Below, piece by piece: positions 12,431-24,541 of a stretch of 64,000 bases of DNA. Within the stretch, counting starts at the first letter, position 1, and every line of letters starts with the position of its first letter. The stretch is from positions 58,766 to 122,765 of the forward strand of contig SMOI01000081.1 of NCBI GenBank assembly GCA_008000375.1, read 5' to 3'. Source of the stretch: Poteriospumella lacustris (taxonomy: Eukaryota; Sar; Chrysophyceae; Chromulinales; Dinobryaceae). The position numbers and the translations under genes were made by a program. The notes under the pieces are model-generated. The model did no database searches, was not told the origin of the DNA, and worked only from the letters and a program-made list of their open reading frames with translations.

Positions 12431-14120
12431 ATGATAAAATTATGGGCCCTACTTGCACTAGTTTCCATGGTACCATTATGGCTCATTTTTGTTACCCATT
12501 CCACCACTAAACTTCCACCGATTTCTGTCACAATGCCACCGGCGTTCAATCGAAGGCCGAAAACAGAGACACGAAACATCAGCTTACCAACAGTTGCAGT
12601 TCGTGGGAAAATTCTTTTCATGACAGCCAGTTACAACTTAAGGCAATACATGCAATTGTGGAAGGTTCTCGAAAGTTATCGCGACATATGCGAACTAGGT
12701 TGGGACGTCGACATTGCCATTCAAACTTCCACGGATGAATTAAGTCCCAACTCAGAGTATGGCTGGCAATTGCAACAATCTCTTTATTGCAATCGAATAC
12801 AGCAGAATATGAATATTTCTTTTCAAGCGTTTGGTCCAATAGGCTTTGGGTTGAACAGCCAGCATCGCCAAATCGTGAAGGAGAACATTGATGCCTATGA
12901 CTACTTCATTTACAGTGAAGAAGATATGCTCTTCACCCCGCACCATTTGTCAGCTTATCTTTATCAAGAACAAAAGCTACGTGACCTATTCCCAAACCAT
13001 TGGATCAATTATACGATCGGTTATTTGCGGTAAGGGTGACCCCGCGCTTGATCGAAGATCATCTTATCCTGCACCCTTACCTCTCTATATAGATACGAAG
13101 AATACAATCAATCGATGGGACAAGTCTCGTGGGAATATATGCCCGATAAGGTACGCCAAAGGTGGTATTGGAATTGGTAGCGAGCGCTGTTTGACACGGC
13201 ACGACTGTTGCCGTCTCTTCCAGATTCATGTCGTCAAGGTGGACAATGCTGTTCTCTCATCTTACCAACAACGCCATCCCGATCGCTTTACTCCAGATAC
13301 AGGGTACTATGTGGTGACCAATAACCTGAACCAAGCGTTTTACATTATTCCTCGTTTGCAAATGAAGCATCTCGAACAAACGTACGTTGCAACGCACATC
13401 GACTCTGACCCTGTACTGGAGTTGCGTGTACTGAGGGTGGGGGCTTGCTTCTTGTTAGTTGTGAGTTTCTTAGCAAACCGGGTCGCAATATGTTCATGCA
13501 GGAGCTACGTCGGTACGTGCATTTTCCTCTATTGATGTTGGCAAGTGTGTGTCGTTGGACAATGTTCACTCTCGTTGTGATTGATTAGGGCGTTAAACCG
13601 AGATTGGAAGTATTTATCTGTTGGTGTATCTGTACGTACCCAATCGATTGAATGGAATAATATGCCTTTATCTTACCCCTGGAGATCAACTGTGATTCAT
13701 TTTGTTGATGCTGTTTGGTTATGTAGGAGTGGAGCTCCAGCTTTCAACAAGTACTGCAATGTGGTCTACGACGAATCGTACCCATTGAACATTTCCAATC
13801 TTTTCGGTTACACCATCTGACGAACATTGGACACAAGCGTCGATTGAGGTATGTTGTATACGTATATGTCTCACGTTGCTGTGATTCTTTATGCCTGGCG
13901 CTAATATGAGGGAATATTGTTTTCTTTTCTCGGAATGATCGACCATAGAAAAGAGCTACTGACGATGCAACACTGGCAAGCGTTGATCAACGACAAACGT
14001 CGCCAACCCAGTAGCATGACTCACGTGTACGATACCATTGTGTACGAACAATACAATTTGCACTTGCTCAATTATTCTCGGTTGGATGGGCACATCAAAT
14101 ACGTGAAATGGAAAGAGTAA
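12431..14120 (+). CDS. Type II membrane protein, glycosyltransferase-like, seven exons (396 aa)
   Basis: Exons 12431-13029, 13093-13150, 13224-13381, 13474-13512, 13589-13631, 13727-13848 and 13949-14120 join in phase (1191 nt). Introns are 63, 73, 92, 76, 95 and 100 nt, with donors GTAAGG, GTACGC, three GTACGT and GTATGT. The protein starts with a short cytosolic end and a signal-anchor helix (about residues 4-22), then a Pro/Thr linker and a lumenal domain. The stretch DYFIYSEEDMLF near residue 157 looks like the acidic nucleotide-sugar/metal motif of Golgi glycosyltransferases. Later segments are rich in Trp, Tyr and His. A Golgi glycosyltransferase-like role is inferred from architecture and the acidic motif only; I cannot name the CAZy family. 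The small internal exons (39 and 43 nt) are the least certain part of the model. Confidence 0.65.
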
Positions 14121-14292
14121 ACATGGGGCCGTCCTGTCACATTTACCGTGTATCTGTCGCCTATTGACCTGACTGTCTCAGTTGTAAATGCCATAGTCGT
14201 GATGTCAAAAGCACAATAACAACGCCTCGTTCACATCTTTTTACAAATGGTGTTTTCTTTTCGCATTCCTATCTATCTACGCCGACGTGGAT
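14121..14292. other. Convergent spacer between the type II membrane protein and PUM3-like genes
   Basis: A short AT-rich gap between convergent stop codons, expected to carry both 3' ends. Nothing else is seen. Confidence 0.4.
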
Positions 14293-17200
14293 TCATTTGC
14301 GTCCACGAGTTGATCGCCGCGTAGCCGCAGGCTCATCGTCGGCATTGTCATCATTATCGTCACCGTCGTCTTCGTCGGTGGCTTTCTTGGCGGGGGTCTT
14401 AGCAGGTGTCTTAGCAGGAGTCTTAGCGGGGGTCTTGGCAGGCGTCTTCGCAGGTGCTGTCTTCGCAGGGGTTTTCGCTGCAGGGGTCTTAGCGGGGGTT
14501 TTGGCCGCAGCCTTGGCAGGGGTCTTGGCGGGTGTCTTGGCAGGTGTCTTTGGAGCCGCAGAGGTGGATTTACGGCCACCACGCTTGGCGGTGGTCTCTT
14601 CTTCCTCCTCACTGTCTTCATCCATTTCTTCCGCCTCCTCTTCTTCGACAGCCGTCAAGCGTGCTCGCTTCGAGGCAGTGTTAGGTGCAGTGGTGGTAGC
14701 AGTGGCAGCCGCAGCAGCAGCAATGCGACTGGATCGACGAGAAGCCGTGGATGCAACGGACTCGGTATCAGACTCGTCCGCCGCCGCCGCCGCATCATTC
14801 TTGAAGTACAAGTCGGTGCTATCTTCGGTGTTCGAGCGCGAGCGCTTGCCCGACCGAGTCGCACGCGTCTCCACTTCAGCAACAGGAGGAACGTCCTCGA
14901 CGGGAGCAGCGACAGCGACAACGGCGGCAGCAGCACGGCCGCGCTTCACAGCGGAAGTGGGCGCAGGAGCAGGAGCAGGAGCAGGTGCCTCAACCACCGC
15001 CTCGACAACCGCCGCTTTCTTGCCCTTCTTCTCAGCCGTCTTAGGGGCGGCCTTCTGAGAGTCAGCCGCGTGCACTTGCACACTAGCAGCCAACAACTTC
15101 GCCAACAATTTAGCACCTTCCTGAGCCTCATTTGGTGCCCAGGTTTCACCTGCCAACGCCTTGAAAGACTGATGCATCTCCGCAAACAACGAAGGGAATT
15201 GGAACAACGTATGCAGGGCAAAGCAACCACGATTGCAATTCAGGTATCGTTGGAAGACATCAGAATGCGCTTGGAAGTGCTTCAACAGCTGTTGAGCAAT
15301 ACCTTCGGGTGACAACGCGAGGCCATTAACAGCCATTTCCAATTGCGACGAAGGAGCCACGACCGAAGTAGCGTTTTGCTTGTGTTGCGCGGCATCTTCC
15401 GATTGATATTGATGCAACAAACGAAGTGCCTTGTTGCTCTCCTTCTCACCTTCCGTGTGAGCAAACACCAACGCCATTTCAAACTGCAAAAGCTTCTTCA
15501 ACAACGAATGCGCGCAAGCGTCTTCTTCAATGGGCAACAAGTCTTTCTTGTTGGCATTGTTATTGTTGTTGCTGCTACTATTGGACGTAGACTTCGACTT
15601 ATTCTTGTCCGCTTGCGCCTCGGCAAGAAGCTTTTGGTATTCCTCATCATCACCCACGTCGTTCTCCGCCTCATCGTCCTCCACACCGTCAAATTCGTCG
15701 GGAAGCACGTCTCCCTCCTCATCTTCGTCGTCGTCCTCCTCTCCCTCTTCTTCGTCGTCGTCGTCTTCCTCATCATCATCCTCGTCATCTTCATCCATTT
15801 GTTCTTTCTTTTCCGACGACGTTTCGTTGACAACGACAAATTGATCAGCAAAAACATTGGCGAGACTTTCTGCCAACGCCACCGGAGTAAAGGCTTCATA
15901 GACCGCTTGCAACACTTTCACACCATAACGAGAACGCACCAAATCGTTGGCATACATTGTGCAAATCTTCAACAAGATTGGCTTGATATAGACGATATGT
16001 TCCTTACGACGTAAGTCATCATCTTTCTTCGAATAAGGTGACTTCACATCCAAAACTTGGCTTTCATCGGTCTCCAAATGACGTTGTTGAGGGGTCAAGA
16101 GACGTAACACTAGCTTATGTGCATTGTGATGCAAACAGATTTGCAACCAAGCAGGATCCTTGTAACCCACAATATCACCATTCGCCGCATACTGGACCAC
16201 ACGTTCGGTGGCTTTCAATTCATCAAAGAAAGACTTGTGAACGTTCACTGTGTCATCGACCACATCAATCAAACGAATGATACCCAGATAAGCGGACTCG
16301 TGTACCAAGGATTCCAACACGTGTCCCTTCAAGGACTTGACAATTCGCTTACGATCCTTAGCCGATGAATTGGTGATCACAAAGGCCATGACCTTGGCAC
16401 CAGGCTTCGTAGAAAGTAATTTAGGACCGGCTTCAGCAAGGGCATTGACCAACTCATTGATACGATTGGTGTTTTTGTTATTCACAGGTGCTGCCTCTTC
16501 GTTACCGGTGGCGGTAGTCTCCGAAGGAACAAAATTGGCCAATTCTTGGACGTATTCCCACAACAGATGATGTGCATACACAAACGAAATCAAATTCTTC
16601 TGGATAAGCTTCAAAGCCAAATCACGCATATGATCAAGGATCGCCGCCGCCTTGTTGGGCAGGGCGACAATAAGTTCGTGAAGATTCTTCGGTGTCTCAT
16701 GCACCAAAATAGTGAACTTCTTTCCATAGAATTCAGCCTTCAACGTGCGCGAAACGGGTGTGGGATACAATTGAAGAATCGTTTCCACCACACGTGCTCC
16801 AATGACGTGAGTTCCAAGCGAAACAAACGAACCCTGCAAAGATTGGGCGATCTTCTTCAATTGTGGCTTTTGATTGCAATAGTTCATTGCCTTCAAGACA
16901 ACGAAATGTCCATAAGGAGTCTTCGCGACTTCACCCATTTTGGCTTGAATCTCCGCGAGAACAACGTCCTGCTGAGCAACAGTACCGAATTGAATAATAG
17001 CTTGTACAATGCGGGAAGCATCGTGGCGCAAGGTAACATCCATGACGTGTTGATTCATGGCCTTCAACATTTCCTTGACCATGTTAGCCTTCACCTCTTC
17101 TGGCGTTGAATGCTCTCGAAGCTTGTTCCAATGAACCTTCATTTGCTCGACCTACACGATTCAACAATCAAAATAAGAATCGATCAACTGATATCGATCT

Positions 17201-17565
17201 CCAGTATAACACTTACAAGCTTCGAATACGGCTTGTGGCTGTAATTTGGCTGGGAAGCAGCCTTCGCAGCATTCTTGCTCACAGGAGCAGAGACTTCCTT
17301 GGGTTGCTTTTTGCTCTTATCGAACGTTTTGCTCTTATCGAACTTTTTGCTCTTATCGAACTTATCGCCTTTGGGCTTGAATCCCTTGCCGCTAATCTTC
17401 TTCTTGAGGTCCACAAGCGATTTTGGCTTTGAGTCCTGTGAAAATTTCAATGTTATATGCATTGGATCATGCTTGAGGAGACGATAGCATGCAACATACC
17501 TTCTTGTTGAACGACTTATAAGGCTTTTTGCCATTTGGCTTTTTGTCTCCTTTGCCTGCAACCAT
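14293..17565 (-). CDS. PUM3/Puf6-like nucleolar PUF-repeat protein
   Basis: Exons 17565-17500, 17435-17217 and 17151-14293 join in phase (3144 nt, 1047 residues); introns are 64 nt (GTATGT donor) and 65 nt (GTAAGT). The N-terminus is very basic (MVAGKGDKKPNGKK) and carries three tandem FDKSK units. Residues of about 95-480 contain divergent Pumilio helices in the arrangement of the PUM3/Puf6 subfamily (for example DASRIVQAIIQFG, YGHFVVLKAMNYC). These are followed by a CPL-like domain interrupted by a long Asp/Glu tract (about 540-600). The C-terminal about 300 residues are low-complexity and end in about ten TPAK repeats like a histone H1 tail. Family members act in the nucleolus in 60S ribosome biogenesis and bind structured RNA. 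The long H1-like tail is unusual for the family. Confidence 0.85.
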
Positions 17566-17872
17566 TTTCTTCTCTCTGACTTAAACCAGATCAACAGTCC
17601 AATAGTTCAATTGTAGGAGTCAGTATCAATCAATTTACAAGAACGTTAGACGTTGACATCATATGGTTGGGAAGAAGGAAAGCGTCGGTCTCTCAACCAA
17701 CGACTTTCTTCGTGTCGCTGTGTGTCCTCCACAATCCAACCTCCACAGACATTAGGTTTTCTGTGCTGTTTTGAGGTGTCAGTAGCACGGATCATCATAC
17801 TGGGACGAGGGCGATGAATGGTCGTCCAACAAATGATACGTAGTGAGCATTACCAGTGGGCGATTTTTTGTT
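17566..17872. other. Intergenic region upstream of the PUM3-like gene
   Basis: About 300 bp between two minus-strand genes, holding the presumed PUM3-like promoter and the 3' UTR of the kinase gene. No RNA gene or ORF was recognised. Confidence 0.35.
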
Positions 17873-20341
17873 TCAACCAAGCGATTCTGAAATATCTTCA
17901 ATTTGTTCGTAAATTCTCGAAAAGGGAAGGCGATTCTTTCGTTCAAAGGACCACGACGTTCGCATTATGTCCTCCAATTTAGCTCGCTCGTCTGGTGGAA
18001 TACTGGGAAAACAACTGGCTGGATCACCATCTAAAATCGGATGTACGATGTTATCCCTGACGCCTTTGACAAATTGATAGCGCACCCATTGCAGCACGAC
18101 GTTTGGATCTTGTCCTTCATCATTGAATGTGAAGCTAAACTTCTTCCAGAAATCAGATGTCACCAAGCAATCATGCATGAGAATTGCAAATGAATATACA
18201 TCCGTTAACAGGTTGCATTTTTTCTGGAGAAACACTTCAGGAGCAAGATACCACAGCGATCCACGGATATCAACAACGGTGCCCATTGAAGTTAACAACG
18301 ATTCACTTTGCTGTCGCTGGTGCTCTAACGTTCGAGAAATCCCCAAGTCCCCAACTTTGGCCACAAACTTACGACCTTTGTCACCGATTTCGAGTAACAC
18401 ATTCTCTGGTTTCAAATCACGATGGAACACATTTTGTTCGTGTAGAACCTTCATTCCATTGCAAACGCCCAATAAAATGTCAATCATGATAGGAAGTTCA
18501 TCAACCACATAGTTGAATCCAGCCTCTTTTCGCTTGTTCAAGCAGACGTTAATGAAGTCTCTCAAGTTTCCCTGCGAACAATATTCACTGACCATGATAA
18601 CATGGTGTGAAGCGACTTTGTCTTCAAATACATTGACATCATCCTGGTTCGCTACCAACCCACGTTTCATAACACCATACAGCTTCACCACATGCTCATT
18701 GCCACGCAATTGGCATAGCAGCATGATTTCGTGCTTGAATGCTTCGATATGGTGTGATTCAGTGCCTTGCAATTGCTTCAAAGCCAGCCATTTTTGTTTG
18801 CCTTTGTGGTGCGCTCTATAGACGGTTGCAAATCCTCCTTTTCCAATACTGACTATTCGATAATTGGGATTATCGTTCCCAATTTCGAATTCTGATACTT
18901 CCAGTTCCACCACATCATCTTTTAAGGCGCTATGAAGTCCAAGTAAAATGCCAATTTGATCATGAATGGTACTCGATTTTCTCTTGAAACAATCCTCGAC
19001 GATTTGTTTCATGGCGATCGCCACAGGATTCGACAAATGATACGGGGGGTCACTCAAACAATCATCCAAGCTATAGTCTGAAGACCCAATACTTCGGTCA
19101 TCCTCCGATTCGTTGATATCAACAAAGAAGATCAACGCAACAATAAGTCCAAACCACGATAATAGTGTCAATGGGGCTCTCTTCAATTCCCCTGGGATTC
19201 GTGGTCGCGGGCCTGGCAAATCCATAGGTAATGAACGTGTGAGGAGATTGGTCTCAGCCCCATCTGCGATACGCTCTGTCACGTCGACGTCAGAAGCGTT
19301 ATCGAGACCTTGAAGGAGAGCTACAGCATTCAAGTTGATTTGGAATCCTTGATTTTCTTTTCTTATAAACACATGCTCCAGCGATATAGGCACGAATGGT
19401 GCATCAAGAGCAACAAAGCCTCGCAACAATTTGGCGAGCTTCAACACTGCGTTCACCGCATGATATTCACGGAAAATCTTCGATCGACGTATATCATGCC
19501 ACCATTCTACAAAGCCAACATCCGCCATTCGAGTAGCGTTTCTGCAAACCACAAGAATTTTGTTCGTCGAGGAGGAAGGGGAGTAGGTATAGCTTTCCAT
19601 TTCAGCGCGGTAAACAACGTCACCCTTGACCCACCCAACAACTTCGATAGTTGAATTATCATTGGCCAAAGAAATCATTTTCTCAAGAGTCTTCGCTCGA
19701 TCGAAGTGCACCTGAAAAAGGAAGAACGTTGCAAAAGATAAGAAGTTGAATGTACGATTGTCAAGCGGAGGATCGAAGCTTACGCTGAATACTTGAACGT
19801 TTTGACATTGGTTCAATGATCCCGAGTAAATTCCCGGCGATAACCGTTTCTGTATGGAAAGTCGACATGTAGCATGTAATTGATGTGGCATGCGTTTGTC
19901 CGAGGGCTTCTGATCTGAATTTTTTATTATTTGATCCATCCTCATCTTCAGAATTCCGACGTCGTTGACAAATTTTCTGCTGTAGCCATCCAGAATTCTC
20001 TTCAAATGACCTGGACTGATCAATGTCCGTCCATTTTCTGCTGGGAAACAGTAAGACAACTTCCCTTTATTATCCAACTGATATTGATCACCTCTACAAG
20101 TGCCTTGACATTCCTCGTTGTCCGGCTGGCAACACATTGATGCCTCGGTACAGAAAATTGCCACGAACGTGAAATCCGTTTCAACACGAATCGATATTTC
20201 CACTGGGACACTTTGAGAGCTTTTCTCGTCCAAAAAACTGGTTAGTACTGAAATAAGTTTCCTCTCCTCTTCATTTCGCACTGCGTGCCCCGGAAAGCAA
20301 CTACTAGCCCAGGACAGCAAGTACTCGATGAATCTATTCAT
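17873..20341 (-). CDS. Receptor-like protein kinase with cysteine-containing ectodomain and one TM helix
   Basis: The first ATG is at 20341; the frame opens slightly earlier without an ATG. Positions 19783-19712 form a probable 72-nt intron (GTAAGC donor, pyrimidine-rich CAG end) that is a multiple of three and free of stops, so the unspliced frame also reads through: 798 residues spliced, 822 unspliced. The first about 400 residues have clustered Cys (CCQPDNEECQGTC) and may be extracellular. A TM helix (LLSWFGLIVALIFFV) follows, then a kinase domain over the last about 300 residues. It has a glycine loop (IGKGGFATVY), a catalytic Lys (LALKQL), HRDLKPEN and an APE motif (YLAPEV). The magnesium motif is DLG rather than DFG, which active kinases tolerate. 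Substrate specificity is probably Ser/Thr, judging from the KPEN catalytic loop. The ligand is unknown. Confidence 0.8.
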   Translation of the reverse strand: MNRFIEYLLSWASSCFPGHAVRNEEERKLISVLTSFLDEKSSQSVPVEISIRVETDFTFVAIFCTEASMCCQPDNEECQGTCRGDQYQLDNKGKLSYCFPAENGRTLISPGHLKRILDGYSRKFVNDVGILKMRMDQIIKNSDQKPSDKRMPHQLHATCRLSIQKRLSPGIYSGSLNQCQNVQVFSVSFDPPLDNRTFNFLSFATFFLFQVHFDRAKTLEKMISLANDNSTIEVVGWVKGDVVYRAEMESYTYSPSSSTNKILVVCRNATRMADVGFVEWWHDIRRSKIFREYHAVNAVLKLAKLLRGFVALDAPFVPISLEHVFIRKENQGFQINLNAVALLQGLDNASDVDVTERIADGAETNLLTRSLPMDLPGPRPRIPGELKRAPLTLLSWFGLIVALIFFVDINESEDDRSIGSSDYSLDDCLSDPPYHLSNPVAIAMKQIVEDCFKRKSSTIHDQIGILLGLHSALKDDVVELEVSEFEIGNDNPNYRIVSIGKGGFATVYRAHHKGKQKWLALKQLQGTESHHIEAFKHEIMLLCQLRGNEHVVKLYGVMKRGLVANQDDVNVFEDKVASHHVIMVSEYCSQGNLRDFINVCLNKRKEAGFNYVVDELPIMIDILLGVCNGMKVLHEQNVFHRDLKPENVLLEIGDKGRKFVAKVGDLGISRTLEHQRQQSESLLTSMGTVVDIRGSLWYLAPEVFLQKKCNLLTDVYSFAILMHDCLVTSDFWKKFSFTFNDEGQDPNVVLQWVRYQFVKGVRDNIVHPILDGDPASCFPSIPPDERAKLEDIMRTSWSFERKNRLPFSRIYEQIEDISESLG

Positions 20342-21032
20342 ACAGACGAAATCAGATCTGAGCAATAAACGAAGAAATCACTGAACATACGATGCTTCAG
20401 AAGCCCATGCGTGAGTCTGTTGTAGCTCTCCCATTCTCTCGCTGTACTTTAAGAACAGTGCTACTCAACGCGGTTGAAGTAAACACATCAAACTCCCTCT
20501 TTTTCTAAATCAGCAGTTTTCCACCAACGACCGGCAGTAGGTTTGACTTCCAACCTTTGATACTTAAAGCGTTAACTACAGTATGTGGTTGTCGATCGAA
20601 AGAACTGCTATGTTGTTGTTTGAGCAACCTGCATCATGTCTGCGTCGTCGTCGTGTCAGCTTACGCCAGTCTGGGTAGTCCTGAGACTCTAGACATTTGT
20701 GGGTGACTTGGTTGTCGGTTCGTCGGTTCGCTCACGCTGTCACACTTCCGTTGTGCTGCAGCATCTTCTTGTGTCGATTGATAGAGGCCTGAGTTCTTCG
20801 CCACTGCAGTGAAAGTCATGATGATTCTACATTGGTTTGGTAGGGTGAATGATCAACACGATCGTGGTAGTTGTTTGTTGTTTATTTGGACTTAGTGCAG
20901 AACCTAGGACTCTCTACTAGGACAAGGAGCGGCTTCAAGACTTTGGATTGTGCTTCCATAATCACGATAATCTTGATCACTTGATCTACACCGACACCAA
21001 TTATTATTAGCGACCGTCTTCCTTGATCGAAG
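20342..21032. promoter_or_regulatory. Shared upstream region of divergent kinase and VHS-GAT genes
   Basis: About 690 bp between the start codons of two divergent genes, which must contain both promoters and 5' UTRs. It contains TTGTTG-type repeats and no substantial ORF. Individual promoter elements cannot be identified by eye. Confidence 0.4.
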
Positions 21033-24000
21033 ATGGATGGAAGGAACAGAACTTATGCCGGGTCATCGGAGTTCGGTACGTCCGCTGTCGAATTCGTCGA
21101 AACTTCAAACCCCTTACGAAAACACACACACTTTCTTTTTGGCAGAGGCTCTTTTGTTGGCTGTTGATAAAGCTACCAGTAACACTCTATTTCAACCTGA
21201 TTGGGAGGTCAACAGAGTATGCGTTGAAGGAATGAACTTGATCGGAAAACCTGAGGTGTAAGTGTTGTCCCTGCGGAGCTTACGCGTGTATTGTGTATTC
21301 AACGTCTTCTTCTCGTTTTAACGTACAGGGCATATGAAATCGGAGAGGAAATTCAAAAGAAGTTAAAAGCCCCGGAGTCGCGTGTGGTCATTCTTACGCT
21401 GCATCTGATCGATTCCTTTGTGAACGAATGCGGACAGAAATGGCATGTCGTGATGAATGACAAAGGACTTTGCGACGAAATTGTGCGTATGGCTCTTCGA
21501 TATGTGGGTAAAGGAGGCTCAGAAAATGTGGCTGTCGTCGATGCATGCAGTGATTTGGTGCAAAGTTGGGGTGAGGCATTTCTCCCACACCGAAAGCAGT
21601 ATCCTAACATCGTAGAGATGTACATCTCGTTGCGAAATGTGGGCTTTCCATTCAAATCAATGCGTCAGCATGATTTCCATCATGCACCTGGGTACCATCC
21701 ACCCGCGAATTTCCATCATACCCCCGCCACTGATGCCGATGCTGCCTTGGCCGCGTCGTTGCAAGCGTCGTTAAATGTCGAATCTGCTCGTGAGCGCTCT
21801 CGCGACTCTCCGGCGCATGTCCGTGGATATGATAGCCCTGCTCGCTTACCTGATGTGAGTGCTAAAAGCCGACAAGGGTCTGTTGGAGCTCGCCATTACG
21901 CTGAATCTCCCAGCTCCCGAACCGACACGCCAACGGGAGGTGCTTCAGGCCGCTCCGCTCGGCCAAGTGCAACTCGACCGCCGGTGCCCGCCCCAACCAC
22001 TTCTGGACCGGTCAATCCCCGAGAATTAATGGAATCCTTATTGTCGGCAGCAAATCTATTGCGAGATTTAATTCGTGCGGCGACAACGTCCGAAGAAATC
22101 AGTCGCAATGAACTGGCCGCCGACATTGCGGCGCAAATTCAAACGAACCAAAGTAAAATCAACATCGCGGTCGATCAATGCATGAACGATGGTCAGGTAA
22201 GGTCACATGGGTTGATAGATGGATTCGTTTATTCCTTAATTAACATTCATTCGTTGTGCCATCTTCTTGCTCTGTATGGTGTATGTAGCTTGTGGAACGG
22301 TTGTTTCGGGTCAACGATGATTCGCAATCGTTGGTGATCGTGTACCAAGAGATTCGCAACGGGAGAGTTACCTTGCAACAAGGCAAACAGAAGTTAAATC
22401 TGGGCGGAGGTGGTGGCGGCCGTATGGATGGTGGTATTGCGACCGCTGTCGTATCGGATGGTTCTTCTCATCGTGGACCTGGAACACCTCAACGTATGGT
22501 TCCCAATGGTGGTGGAGGTGGCCATCATGGTCCACCACCAACCATTCAAGTACCACCACCCACAGCAGTGGTTCAACAAGCACCAAGACCACCCCCTCCT
22601 CAACAATCGCCCACGACCACTCGTAAGAAAGGTCATCGAGCTGACTCGTTAGAAGGAGATCTCACGGTGATCACTGCGGAACCCGATCCTTTCGCTCCCC
22701 AAGCGATTGATGCCCTGTTTGACACGAAACCCGCCGCTACCAATCAACGGAATTCCAGCAAACATACGAGTCCCACGAATTATCAACATGGTCACCAGGC
22801 AACTCCCGGTGGTCCTCCTCCTTCCCCGGCTCATCCGTTACCTCCACCGGATATCCCCGCCAAGGCTTTGAAGAATATCGATTCCGATTTACAATCCTTG
22901 GATGGCACCGTCATCGCGGCGGCGGAAGATCCATTCGCACCAGAAGCCTTGGATGCCTTGTTTGTCAAGAAACCCAACCCTGCTGCTCCAGCGGGACAAG
23001 GGCACTACCATCAACAGCTACCGCAGGCGGCACATCATTACCCAGCAGTGGCTGGTCACCATCATGTGCCCTATCCGACTCAATATCCGAATCAGGCGAT
23101 CCCTGTCCCCATTCCCCCAGGATATGCCTATCCGGGCCATCAACAGCATCCAATGGCGCATCATTATCCTGTACCGGTGGGTGTGCAACCGATTCAACGC
23201 CAGCAGCAACAGGCAGCTGTTCCGGCTATGCAGTATGCCATGCCCAATGGGGCGGTCGTCGGGCATCCCTATGGACAACAGCCAATGACGTCACCGAATC
23301 ATCATCCGGCGCATCACGCGCAGATTGCCCAGCCACAGATGCCACTGCAGGTGCAAGTTCCTCCACCGGCGGGTGGCTCTACACGGAATCACACGGCGCC
23401 CAACAGTACCAACGGATCTCCGACGCAACATGCGCAACAACAGCAAGCACAGCAACAGCAAGCACAGCAACAGCAAGGTGGGAGGGGATTTGATCCGTTT
23501 TCGCCCGCCGCTCTGGACGCTCTCTTCACGGGCCCCACCGTGACCCCTGCCAATCACCGTGATCATCACCATCCTCCGACCGCCGCCGGTGGTTATCCAG
23601 CGCAATTACCCCCGTCATCCGTAGGAGGAGGTGGTGGTGTACATCATCGCGTGGTTCACTTGCAACAAGATGACCACCACAGTCACCGAGGCAGTGGCGC
23701 CAACAGTGGACGTAATTCACCCGCTCGGTTTATGAACACCACGGACGCGCCCTCTGTTGCTGCTGGTCCTGGCACGGGCAGCAGTAAAGTGGATCCATTC
23801 AGTCCCGATGCGCTGGATGCTATGTTAGGGTTGAAGCCACCAACCGCAATGGGTCCAGGCATTGCCGATCCAAGAGTCAATCGTCCTTCGCATCCAAATA
23901 GTCATGCGGGCAGTCGATCGCATTCGCCGCGCGCCAGTGAACGTGTCGGTAACCCCGTCGCGAACATGACGGGACATACGCCCGGACGTGATCCGTTTAG

Positions 24001-24541
24001 TCCCGAAGCCCTGGACGCGCTCTTTGATGCGCCGTCGTCGACCAAGAGTGTGCCGACACCCGGACGCCCACACGCGACAGTCCCGCCTTCTCCACAGCCT
24101 GGACACGGACACTACCATGGCGGTGCTCCACCGCAACAGGCGATGCCCTCCCAGCAGTATCATGCACACCACGCATCCCCTCAAGTCTCTCCCCACGGCA
24201 ACAATGCTGCGGCGCATTATTTCCCCAACGGTGCCGGTGCTGTACCAGGTAAGGCTGGCCCCATGAATGCATCGCCCCCCCCCCCGCTATTATTCCCCAT
24301 CATCCTCATCGTTATTTGCTGTGATTGGTGCTTTACAGCGGTTCCGATGCCTCCAATGGGCGGCATGGCGATGCCGCCACCAGGTATGATCTATGTCGCC
24401 GGGCCCAATGGTATGGTCTATGCGGCACCCGCCAATGTACCTCCTCCACCGGGATATTATCCGTTGCAAACGTATCCCATGGTGAGCCCTACCAATACGA
24501 ACAACATGCCTTCGGTACCTCATCCCGTTCATCATTCGTAA
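21033..24541 (+). CDS. VHS-GAT domain endosomal adaptor (TOM1-like) with five DPF repeats
   Basis: Exons 21033-21075, 21146-21257, 21329-22196, 22289-24248 and 24339-24541 join in phase (3186 nt, 1061 residues). Introns are 70 nt (GTACGT), 71 nt (GTAAGT), 92 nt (GTAAGG) and 90 nt (GTAAGG). The last is a multiple of three, stop-free and contains an 11-nt C run, so it can be misread as coding. A VHS domain occupies about residues 14-140 (ALLLAVDKATSNTLFQPDWE). A GAT-like three-helix domain lies at about 280-385 (ELMESLLSAANLLRDLI). The remaining about 670 residues are disordered and rich in Pro, His and Gln. They hold five copies of DPF(A/S)Px(A)(L/I)DA(L/M)(F/L) starting at residues 474, 555, 743, 843 and 909. 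TOM1-type proteins bind ubiquitin and clathrin on endosomes, and DPF is a known ligand of the AP-2 alpha appendage. Role in cargo sorting or endocytosis is inferred. Confidence 0.85.
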
